Positions 1 to 6,341 of a stretch of DNA of 27,123 nucleotides are shown piece after piece (the first letter of the stretch is position 1; every line of letters begins with the position of its first letter). Origin of the DNA: CAZOIA01 sp964579675. Its GTDB lineage: Bacteria; Planctomycetota; Phycisphaerae; UBA1845; PWPN01. The stretch spans positions 1-27,123 of the forward strand of contig CAZOIA010000060.1 of NCBI GenBank assembly GCA_964579675.1. Direction: 5' to 3'. The notes beneath the pieces were generated by a model that searched no databases, had not been told where the DNA came from, and saw nothing but the letters and a program-made list of their open reading frames with translations. The position numbers and the translations under genes are program-made.

Positions 1-797
1 ATGTCTTTGGACCACCGGACGACAAGCTGGAGCGTCGCATGCTCGCCGCGGGCCACGTCGGCGGTGGCCTGGCCGACGTCCGTGGGAACCGCGTCCCGGA
101 AGACCTTCACCAGAGGATCGACGGCCCAGATCTCAAGCCCGGGCGGCGGAGGCCCGCCACTATGCTGAGCCGGAGGTGTCCTGCTCTTAATGTTTACTTC
201 ACATATGGCGATATCAGAACTCCCCCCCATGGAGTCGCTAACCGCATACGCAAGCTGGTACGTCCCTGGTTCATCAAAAATGCAGACGGCCTTTTCACCG
301 TCAGCACTACATTGTGAGGGTATAATGAGCCAGACAGTCGTTAGTGAGTTGCCGTTTGGAGAGTAACCTTGGCCTTCGATCTCCATTTGTACGCCGACAT
401 GACCTGAGATGTTGATAGACGAGGCGACTGGAGGAAGTGAATAGGCGACAGAGGCTTCCCGTACTTCATGATTATTGAAGGTCTCCCTTCTCTCTTTCCA
501 GGTGAGATTGCTATGTAGCGCCACCGCCAATACAACAGCGCCGAAGGCCATGAAAACGATTCCAGGCACTGGAGTCTTGACAAAGAAGCTTATGATGGGC
601 GTCTTCACCTCAGTGAGAGTCTCAGTCTTCTCGCCCGACTGTTTGTTTGATTTCTGGAGAGCATCCGCCGCTGCCGCAGCCCTTCCTTGTTTGGCCAACT
701 TGTATCCAAGAATCGCAAAGCAGATTCCACCCGCTACTATGATAAGGCGCTCGATCCCTCGCCAGACAATGGGGTCCGCCATGCAACCCAAGGCCAT
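1..797 (-). CDS. Membrane-anchored PKD plus GH123/DUF4091-like protein, 3' part cut by window edge
   Basis: The frame stays open for 265 codons from an ATG at 797 to the left edge, so the C-terminus is missing. An in-frame TGA lies 15 nt upstream of the ATG, and AAAGGA sits 6 nt upstream, which fixes the start. Two membrane segments are visible, about residues 18-34 and 78-96. Residues about 125-205 resemble a PKD/Ig-like module (a FDEPGTYQLAYAVSD stretch followed by an alternating beta strand). A proline-rich linker (GGPPPPG) leads to GLEIWAVDPLVKVFRDAVP and ARGEHATLQLVVR, which resemble the N-terminal domain of GH123/DUF4091 glycosidase-like proteins. The function is therefore probably envelope-bound glycan processing, but the catalytic part is outside the window. 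Base composition changes inside the gene: about 70% GC in a sample at 61-120 against about 47-53% in samples at 181-240, 301-360 and 481-540. This suggests domain acquisition, transfer or an assembly joint. Confidence 0.72.
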   Translation of the reverse strand, partial: MALGCMADPIVWRGIERLIIVAGGICFAILGYKLAKQGRAAAAADALQKSNKQSGEKTETLTEVKTPIISFFVKTPVPGIVFMAFGAVVLAVALHSNLTWKERRETFNNHEVREASVAYSLPPVASSINISGHVGVQMEIEGQGYSPNGNSLTTVWLIIPSQCSADGEKAVCIFDEPGTYQLAYAVSDSMGGSSDIAICEVNIKSRTPPAQHSGGPPPPGLEIWAVDPLVKVFRDAVPTDVGQATADVARGEHATLQLVVRWSKD

Positions 798-887
798 GAT
801 ATATCCTTTCTGTCATCAGATAATGACCGCTGGCAGAAAACCACGCACACTCCATCTTAATAAACCTTCCCTCCATACACAAGAGAT

Positions 888-1262
888 ATGGACACGACGG
901 CTGAGGTCCTCGCCGCCCAGCTCCGCGAGCCCACCGGCACCCATTTCCTCGACTCCGGCGGTGTCATGCAGCCCGACGGCACCTTCAGGGTGTGGTCTAC
1001 GTGGATGATGACGGCCGGGGGTATTGCCCGGAGTGCGGGAGCGTGCTGGGGATGCGGGGGCAAGGGTCAGCATGGGGCCGAGGAACCCGACGAAGTCCTA
1101 GCCACGTTGGTGACAGGCGCCCGCCAGAGCGGTGAGAATCTCCCACGTTCCCTTGCCACGCTCGGTGTTGCTGCAGGAGAGCTTGGCCCCTTCAGACTAG
1201 CTGCGTCCCCCCGTTTCTATCCCGGTTTCGTACGCATGGTCGCACGGAGAAAGCCCACCTGA
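888..1262 (+). CDS. Small hypothetical protein with phage-like N-terminus, possibly frameshifted
   Basis: 124 residues from an ATG preceded by AAGAG. I do not recognise the whole protein. The beginning, LREPTGTHFLDSGG near residues 12-25, resembles a short conserved start I recall from phage and plasmid hypothetical proteins. After that the reading frame loses resemblance. From about 986 another plus frame reads VVYVDDDGRGYCPECGSVLG, which looks like a zinc-ribbon-type stretch and runs to a stop near 1133. One reading is a gene broken by a single-base shift near 986; the other is that the ORF is real as it stands and the second frame is chance. It is transcribed away from the partial gene at the left edge and has no functional partner. 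Confidence that it is an intact gene is low. Confidence 0.35.
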   Translation: MDTTAEVLAAQLREPTGTHFLDSGGVMQPDGTFRVWSTWMMTAGGIARSAGACWGCGGKGQHGAEEPDEVLATLVTGARQSGENLPRSLATLGVAAGELGPFRLAASPRFYPGFVRMVARRKPT

Positions 1263-1632
1263 CCGCCGGGCAATTATCCCGTTGTTGCCAGTTCGATCGT
1301 AACTGCTGAGGTCTCAGGAGGTTACGGTGTGCAGGCTGAAGGCGAGCCTAAGAGGGAGCACTCACTCGCCGCGGTAGCGAAGGATCGAGAATGCACCCGC
1401 CCCATTGCGTCGCGGAGAATGTGCTTGCATACGCGGTGGTCGTTGCTGTAGAGTGAAGGTTCTGGGCGGGGATGATCGCTAGCCCCCGCGCAACCGACAC
1501 GTAAGGGGTGGAGAGAGATAGCTCTCCCTGCACGAATTCAGGTGGCCTGTCTGTTCGGAGGTCCGGGTTCTGTTCCGACCAGCCGGCCGTGACGGGAGTT
1601 GAATGGGTTCTGTTACGAGGGAGGACGCAAAG
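1263..1632. other. Intergenic spacer upstream of the PEP-CTERM gene
   Basis: These 370 nt hold no convincing gene; the open frames on either strand have no recognisable protein character. The region contains a 10-bp direct repeat (GGGTTCTGTT at 1565 and 1605) and, at the end, the ribosome-binding sequence GAGGGAGG that sets the start at 1633. I found no convincing sigma-54 (-24/-12) site, which is sometimes seen before PEP-CTERM genes. Confidence 0.5.
1565..1614. repeat. Direct repeat pair GGGTTCTGTT, 40 bp apart
   Basis: GGGTTCTGTT occurs at 1565-1574 and again at 1605-1614, both followed by a base and then CGA. The spacing of 40 bp is close to four helical turns, and the second copy lies 18 bp before the chosen start codon. 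It could be a regulator-binding pair or chance. Confidence 0.3.
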
Positions 1633-2634
1633 ATGGAGAAACACTCGACAATGGTCGCACTGACCGCAATTATCCTGACCTGCGTTTCCGGTGCGAAGGC
1701 GTTAGACATCGAGACGGTCACTGTGGGTAATCCGGGCAATGGGCCCAGCAGCAGTTTTTTCGGCTACGGCGCCGTGGACTACACGTACAACATTGGCAAG
1801 TACGAGGTGACGGCGGGGCAGTACACCGGGTTCCTCAACGCCGTGGCCACTACGGACACCTACGGACTCTACAGCACGGACATGTCCTATGGTTATGACG
1901 GCACGGGTTGCAGAATCCAGCGCAGCGGCTCGCCGGGCAGCTACAGCTACTCGGTCGCCTCCGACTTCGCGAACCGGCCGGTGAACTACGTTTCGTGGGG
2001 CGACGCCGCCCGTTTCGCCAACTGGCTGACGAACGGCCAGTTGACGGGGGCCCAGGACCTGACGACCACCGAGGACGGTCTGTACTACCTCAACGGGGCG
2101 ACTTCGCGCGAGGCCCTGATGGCCGTCACCCGCAAGACGGGCTGGGGTTACATCCTCCCCACGCTGGACGAGTGGTACAAGGCCGCCTGTCACAAGAACG
2201 ATGGGGCGACGGACCACTACTTCGCCTATCCGACCAGCAGCGACAGCATCCCCGGGCGTGACATGACCGAGGCCACGAACCCCGGCAACAATGCCAACTA
2301 CTACGACGCCTTCACCACCGGCTATCTGATCGGCAGCCCCTACTACCGGACGGAGATCGGCGAGTTCGAGCTCTCCGACAGCCCCTACGGGACATTTGAC
2401 CAGGCCGGTAACGTCTCGGAATGGGGGGAGACGGCAGACGCGTACCTGCATCGCTTCGCGCCAAGCGGGGCGTTCTATCAACCCTGGCACGCCTTGGTCA
2501 GCGGGCATGAGTTCCAGGAGCCACAGTACGACGACTACTTCGGCATCGGGTTCCGCGTCGCGATGGTTCCCGAGCCGGCGACGGTGATCCTGCTGGCCCT
2601 GGGCGGGTTGTTCCTGGCCCGCCGCCGACGGTAG
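1633..2634 (+). CDS. PEP-CTERM anchored SUMF1/FGE-fold secreted protein
   Basis: 333 residues from ATG 1633, chosen over the upstream ATG at 1603 because GAGGGAGG lies 8 nt before it and translation then begins directly with a signal peptide (cleavage likely after AKA, about residue 24). The mature part resembles the formylglycine-generating-enzyme (SUMF1) fold: IGKYEVTAGQYTGFLNAV, NRPVNYVSWGDAARFANWL, LPTLDEWYKAACH, FDQAGNVSEWGE and a final GFRVAM. The paired catalytic cysteines of true FGE are not evident, so it is more likely a structural or binding module than a sulfatase-activating enzyme. The C-terminus is a textbook PEP-CTERM signal: VPEPAT, a hydrophobic helix, then ARRRR. In that system the tail is recognised by an exosortase and the protein is exported to the surface or matrix. 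No exosortase gene is in the window. Transcribed alone, with its own spacer. Confidence 0.9.
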   Translation: MEKHSTMVALTAIILTCVSGAKALDIETVTVGNPGNGPSSSFFGYGAVDYTYNIGKYEVTAGQYTGFLNAVATTDTYGLYSTDMSYGYDGTGCRIQRSGSPGSYSYSVASDFANRPVNYVSWGDAARFANWLTNGQLTGAQDLTTTEDGLYYLNGATSREALMAVTRKTGWGYILPTLDEWYKAACHKNDGATDHYFAYPTSSDSIPGRDMTEATNPGNNANYYDAFTTGYLIGSPYYRTEIGEFELSDSPYGTFDQAGNVSEWGETADAYLHRFAPSGAFYQPWHALVSGHEFQEPQYDDYFGIGFRVAMVPEPATVILLALGGLFLARRRR

Positions 2635-2944
2635 CAGGTGGAAAGCCGAAACAACTCATGGGCCGCCCCGTCGTCGCCGGGAGCGACGTTCAGCAACTCG
2701 GTGACGAGGTTGTTCAAGACCTTGCCGCTGCGGATTTCCGTCATGCCCGGCCCGGCCAACAAGGGGTGCCGCCTGGGGGCAAATCACTGCCCCGAGCAGC
2801 AAGGCGAGGAAACGATCATGCCGCCTGTGTCGTCTCATCAAATCACCTTCCTGTCAGCCGCCCGGCATGTGGCGTCGCCATCGTACATGTGATCGCTCTT
2901 GGCCGCGTCGGTCACACGCCGTTGGCCGCCCACGAAGAGAACAT
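2635..2944. other. Spacer between convergent PEP-CTERM and aldehyde dehydrogenase genes
   Basis: About 310 nt between two convergent stop codons. I see no intact gene and no convincing terminator with a T-tract. On the minus strand the part nearest the aldehyde dehydrogenase reads like the tail of a prepilin-type protein (listed separately). A second minus-strand stretch at 2640-2744 (MTEIRSGKVLNNLVTELLN) also has protein-like composition, but I cannot assign it and it overlaps the PEP-CTERM tail on the other strand. Confidence 0.45.
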
Positions 2945-2960
2945 TCACAAAGCCTGGGCG
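2838..2960 (-). pseudogene. Possible remnant of an H-X9-DG prepilin-type protein C-terminus
   Basis: In a minus frame offset from the aldehyde dehydrogenase, the sequence reads RPGFVNVLFVGGQRRV, then DAAKSDHMYDGDATC, and stops at 2838. Planctomycete prepilin-like proteins end with a motif H, nine residues, DG (typically NVLFADGHV). Here the spacing is exact, but the H is R and the DG is GG. The fragment has no start of its own and its first codons overlap the 3' end of the aldehyde dehydrogenase. It is either a decayed gene tail over which the aldehyde dehydrogenase now reads, or a chance resemblance. Confidence 0.25.
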
Positions 2961-4705
2961 ATTCGCTTGGTGTTGAAGAGGTTGGTGTAGTTCACGTTGT
3001 CGGTGGTGGAAGTCCCGCCGAACGTGCCGCAGCCCAGCGTGAGGGATGGAATCAGCCCGTTCGCCAGGCCGATACAGCCCTGAGAGCCCGGGCAGTTGAC
3101 CAGCGTGCGGCTGACCGGCATCTCGAGGCCGAATCGTTTCGCCAGGTCCGGGTCCCGGGTATGGATGATGGCAGTGTGACCGCACCCTTCCCTGGCCAGG
3201 ATCTCCCTGCAAAGGGTGAAGCCCTCCGCCTGGCCATTGACCGTGAACAGTGGGAGTATCGGTGCGAGCTTCTCCAAGCCGTATGGTCCACGCAACATGT
3301 CCCGTTCCACGGGTACGACGATCAAACGGATCGCGCCGTCCCGCCGGATGCCGGCCTTCTGGAGGATGTTCCGGGCTGATTGTCCGATCATCTCCCGTCG
3401 CAGGTGGCCGGTCTGCGGATCGAACACGCGCGTGGTGAAAGGGCTGATTTCGTCGGCCGCGAGCACGGCAGCGCCATGCGTCTTCAGGGCCGCGATAAAG
3501 GCCTCACGCACCGAGGCGTCAACGACCAGATTGTTCTCAGACCCGCAGATGACCCCGTTGTCAAAGCTCTTGCTGTCGATCACGATCTGTGCCGCAGACT
3601 CCGGGTCGGCATCACTGCAGATCCAGGTGGGGGCGTTGCCCGGTCCCACTCCGATAGCAGGGGTACCCGAGCTATAGGCGGCCTTCACCATGCTGGGCCC
3701 TCCCGTAGCCAGGATGAACGATACGTCCTTGTGCATCATGAACATCGACGTCGTTCTTCGACCCACTCGATCTCGAATCCACTGAACCAGGTCCACCGGC
3801 GCCCCGTGCCGGCGGAGGACGCCCCGGATGATCTCTCCGGCCTGGTTCCCGACTCCCAGAGCGTTGCGATGGCAACTCAGGATCAGCGAGTTACGGGTTT
3901 TCAGGCAGATGAGCGTCTTGAAAACCAGCGTGGGGACGGGGTTGGTGAGTGGAATGAGGCCCAAGACCACTCCCATCGGGCTGGCGATTTCGGTCACCTG
4001 GGCCTGCTCGTCGGTCCTCAGCACCCCCGAAGCCGGCTGGTTCGCCAGCATCTTGTATACATCCAGGCTCGCGAAGCGAATCTTCAATACCTTGTCGGCG
4101 GCGACGCCCAGGCCGGTTTCTTCCACACTGGCCTGGGCCAGGTCTTCGGCCCGCTGGGCAATGGCGTCGGCCACGTCTCTGAGCAAAGCGTCCACCCGGT
4201 CCTCCGGCCAGTCCTCGAACGCCTTCTGTGCAGCGACCGCCCTGGCCACCATCTCGTCTACCGCGGGAGGAACCTTGTCGCTGGAAATGTAGGCCGCTAC
4301 TCGTTCGTTCATTGTCCGTATCTTGTGGGTGAGGTCCCGGGCAAAGTCGGTCAGGATGGCCGATCCGATCCTGGGATGTCGCTCACAGAGGGCGTTGAAA
4401 TCTGACGTAGCAAGCCAGCGGGCCGTCACATCCGTGTGGGCGTAGGCGCTGGCCGAGCGAGGCTCCTCATCGATCAGGCTGAACTCTCCCAGCAACATGC
4501 CGGGTTCGAGATACCCGAGAACGGCATCCGAATCGGTTTCCGGGATGTCGATTTCGAGCCGGATCCTGCCCTTGTCGATCAGGTAGCATCCGTGTCCGGG
4601 ACTTCCCTGTTTGACAATGCGGGCGCCCTTGGGGAAATGTACGGTCTCGAGGTACTCCTGGACGATGGCAAGTTCATCGGGCTGCAAAGACCTCAGCAAT
4701 GGCAT
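2945..4705 (-). CDS. CoA-acylating aldehyde dehydrogenase with N-terminal cyclic-nucleotide-binding domain
   Basis: 586 residues. The ATG at 4705 follows GGAGAGG and lies 27 nt after the stop of the alcohol dehydrogenase, so the two are an operon. Residues about 5-125 form a CRP/PKA-type cNMP-binding domain with a recognisable phosphate-binding cassette: GEFSLIDEEPRSAS at 73-86, keeping Glu74 and Arg83. A helical linker follows. From about residue 150 to the end the sequence follows the aldehyde dehydrogenase half of AdhE, with SMVKAAYSSGTPAIGVGPGN, the catalytic cysteine C387 in NGVICGSENN, CPGSQGCIGL and LTLGCGTFGG. The expected reaction is aldehyde plus CoA plus NAD+ to acyl-CoA plus NADH, reversible, in the cytosol. 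The protein has no helix-turn-helix, so the sensor domain more likely gates the enzyme or its oligomer than DNA. Substrate chain length cannot be told from sequence; acetaldehyde, propionaldehyde or a related short aldehyde are all possible. Confidence 0.9.
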   Translation of the reverse strand: MPLLRSLQPDELAIVQEYLETVHFPKGARIVKQGSPGHGCYLIDKGRIRLEIDIPETDSDAVLGYLEPGMLLGEFSLIDEEPRSASAYAHTDVTARWLATSDFNALCERHPRIGSAILTDFARDLTHKIRTMNERVAAYISSDKVPPAVDEMVARAVAAQKAFEDWPEDRVDALLRDVADAIAQRAEDLAQASVEETGLGVAADKVLKIRFASLDVYKMLANQPASGVLRTDEQAQVTEIASPMGVVLGLIPLTNPVPTLVFKTLICLKTRNSLILSCHRNALGVGNQAGEIIRGVLRRHGAPVDLVQWIRDRVGRRTTSMFMMHKDVSFILATGGPSMVKAAYSSGTPAIGVGPGNAPTWICSDADPESAAQIVIDSKSFDNGVICGSENNLVVDASVREAFIAALKTHGAAVLAADEISPFTTRVFDPQTGHLRREMIGQSARNILQKAGIRRDGAIRLIVVPVERDMLRGPYGLEKLAPILPLFTVNGQAEGFTLCREILAREGCGHTAIIHTRDPDLAKRFGLEMPVSRTLVNCPGSQGCIGLANGLIPSLTLGCGTFGGTSTTDNVNYTNLFNTKRIAQAL

Positions 4706-4732
4706 CTGCCTCTCCTTTCCACGGTTCCTTCA

Positions 4733-5899
4733 TTACATGGCCGACGCGTAGACCTCAATGACGTCGTCCCGGTTGAAACGACGCGGGTTGGTCAGGCCGC
4801 AGGCATCCTTCTGGGCGTTTTCGGCCATGGTGGGGAGGTCTTCCTTCCTCACCCCCAGTTCCTTCAAGCCTCGGGGGATCCCCACATCCCGGGACAGGGT
4901 GCTGATGGCTTGAAGCGCTTCTTCGGCCGCGGCCCGCGTTGACAGACCGTCCACCACTTCGCCCATCGCCTCGGCCACGTCCACAAAGCGGTCCACCTTC
5001 GCAATCAGGTTGAACCGCTCGACGTGGGGCAACAGGATGGCATTGCACACACCATGAGGCAGGTCATAGAACCCGCCCAACTGGTGAGCCATGGCATGAA
5101 CGTAGCCCAGACTGGCGTTGTTGAACGCCATACCGGCAAGGTACTCGGCATAGGCCATGTTGTCTCGGGCGGACAGGTCGCTGCCGTTCGCCACGGCGGC
5201 CCGAAGATTCTGAGAGATCAGGGCAATGGCTTTGAGCGCGCAGGCGTCGGTGACGGGGGTTGCGATCGTAGAGACGTACGCTTCCACGGCATGGGTCAAA
5301 GCATCCATGCCGGTGGCGGCTGTCAACGGAGAAGGCATCCCTGCCATCAGCAACGGGTCATTGATCGCTACGTCGGGTGTCACCCGCCAGTCAACGATGG
5401 CCATCTTCACCTTGCGCCTGGTGTCCGTGATGATGCAGAATCGCGTCATTTCACTCGCGGTTCCGGCCGTGGTATTCACCGCGATGAAGGGGGGCATGGG
5501 CCTGGATGACTTGTCGATCCCCTCGTAATCCTGGATCTTCCCGCCATTGGCAGCCAGAATCCCGATGCCCTTGCCGCAATCATGAGGGCTGCCGCCACCC
5601 AGCGAAATGACCATGTCGCACTTGTTGCTCTTGAATACCTCCAAGCCATCGCGGACGTTGCCATCCGTGGGATTGGGCACCGTTTCATCGAAGACCACGG
5701 CGCTGATTCCCGTGTCCTTCCTGATCAGATCAACGATCGTCTCGGTGAGCCCCGCCGCGGTGATGCCCTTGTCCGTCACGATAAGCGGCCTGTTGGCTCC
5801 CAGAATCCTGATCCGGCTGCCCAGTTCCTTGTGTGCCCCAATACCCATCAGGGTCACGGTGGGAATGTAGAAACCATACACCTGTTCCATAACGGCCAT
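4733..5899 (-). CDS. Iron-dependent alcohol dehydrogenase (group III)
   Basis: 388 residues. I use ATG 5899, with GGGAG 6 nt upstream, rather than the TTG at 5929, which has no ribosome-binding sequence. The family is the Fe-type alcohol dehydrogenases (FucO, DhaT, Mdh and the C-terminal half of AdhE). The NAD-binding loop GGGSPHDCGKGIG begins at residue 101. The metal ligands line up with the family: D199 and H203 in GMDALTHAVE, H268 in GYVHAMAHQLGG and H282 in LPHGVCNA, with the spacing seen in FucO. It interconverts a short alcohol or diol and an aldehyde with NAD(H). It is the first gene of a two-gene operon with the CoA-acylating aldehyde dehydrogenase, so the pair can take alcohol to acyl-CoA or the reverse, like a split AdhE. 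The 442-nt upstream spacer carries a strong stem-loop. Confidence 0.93.
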   Translation of the reverse strand: MAVMEQVYGFYIPTVTLMGIGAHKELGSRIRILGANRPLIVTDKGITAAGLTETIVDLIRKDTGISAVVFDETVPNPTDGNVRDGLEVFKSNKCDMVISLGGGSPHDCGKGIGILAANGGKIQDYEGIDKSSRPMPPFIAVNTTAGTASEMTRFCIITDTRRKVKMAIVDWRVTPDVAINDPLLMAGMPSPLTAATGMDALTHAVEAYVSTIATPVTDACALKAIALISQNLRAAVANGSDLSARDNMAYAEYLAGMAFNNASLGYVHAMAHQLGGFYDLPHGVCNAILLPHVERFNLIAKVDRFVDVAEAMGEVVDGLSTRAAAEEALQAISTLSRDVGIPRGLKELGVRKEDLPTMAENAQKDACGLTNPRRFNRDDVIEVYASAM

Positions 5900-6000
5900 G
5901 ACAGTCTCCCGAGTCTTGTCAGTCGGCAACTGTTTCTAATCGCCAGCGCCTGCTTCTGTCGGATTTAGCGTTAGAAGAGAAAACCAGACGGAACACGAGT

Positions 6001-6092
6001 GACAGTCACCTGTTGCTTTCTCCTTCGACAGCGCCCGGCGTCCTTGGGCTCCCCGGGACCGACGGGCGGGTAAAGAGCAACAGTGACATGTC
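6001..6092. repeat. Long imperfect stem-loop or MITE-like palindrome
   Basis: Arms pair as follows: 6001-6004 with 6089-6092; 6005-6009 with 6083-6087; 6011-6017 with 6076-6082 (TGTTGCT/AGCAACA). Single-base bulges lie at 6088 and 6010. Inside, CGCCCG at 6032-6037 pairs with CGGGCG at 6063-6068, and GTCC at 6040-6043 pairs with GGAC at 6056-6059. That is about 26 pairs in one nested hairpin with no competing gene. It lies 102 nt upstream of the alcohol dehydrogenase start, so it could fold in that operon's leader. A small non-autonomous palindromic element would look the same. No T-tract follows on either strand, so it is not a classical terminator. Confidence 0.6.
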
Positions 6093-6157
6093 GCGGGTAT
6101 TCTAACCGGCCGGCACACACCGGGGCAAGAGGGCGGATGGGCCAGCCGACCCACAAA

Positions 6158-6182
6158 GGACCGCTCCCTGACGGTCGCGGCT
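6158..6182. repeat. REP-like GC-rich palindromic motif
   Basis: The 25-nt stretch contains GACCG at 6159-6163 and CGGTC at 6172-6176 as inverted arms around CTCCCTGA, with an alternative CCGC/GCGG pairing. I recall this kind of sequence (on the other strand reading as SRDRQGAV when translated) as an intergenic motif dispersed in many planctomycete, verrucomicrobial and acidobacterial genomes. Only one copy is in this window, so its repeat nature cannot be shown here. Confidence 0.35.
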
Positions 6183-6341
6183 TGTTGAGACACCCGTACC
6201 CGCCGGCCACGTACCCTTGCGGAAAAGGAGGGACACCTGCCGCCCTGCCCGACATTCCCGTTGCGGCAATTCACAATGGCCGGTAGGTTGGCAGGTAAAG
6301 GGACTTCCCGTCCCGACCGGTGGGTTGCCTGGAGATTTACC

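Larger units (their letters stand above)
5900..6341. other. Divergent intergenic region with stem-loop and repeat
   Basis: 442 nt between the divergent alcohol dehydrogenase and alpha/alpha-barrel genes, with no convincing coding sequence. It holds an imperfect palindrome at 6001-6092, an 11-bp perfect palindrome GTGACAGTCAC at 5999-6009 that shares its left arm, and a REP-like motif at 6158-6182. Just before the right-hand gene, GGAG at 6331-6334 serves as its ribosome-binding site. I could not pick clear -35/-10 boxes for either direction. Confidence 0.6.

Noticed and set aside
475..1008. A 177-codon plus-strand open frame
   Set aside because: For most of its length it is antisense to the partial membrane/PKD protein, which has membrane helices, a ribosome-binding site and an upstream stop that fits its start.
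2640..2762. A minus-strand peptide starting MTEIRSGKVLNN
   Set aside because: It has protein-like composition at first but continues antisense to the PEP-CTERM tail, has no clear ribosome-binding site and no family I can name.
3380..4405. A 341-codon plus-strand open frame inside the aldehyde dehydrogenase
   Set aside because: The minus strand carries a complete enzyme with catalytic cysteine and cofactor motifs; the plus frame has no family features.
5999..6009. A CRP-type site for cyclic-nucleotide control
   Set aside because: GTGACAGTCAC has one base between half-sites, while CRP sites need about six between TGTGA and TCACA. It is better explained as part of the stem-loop.
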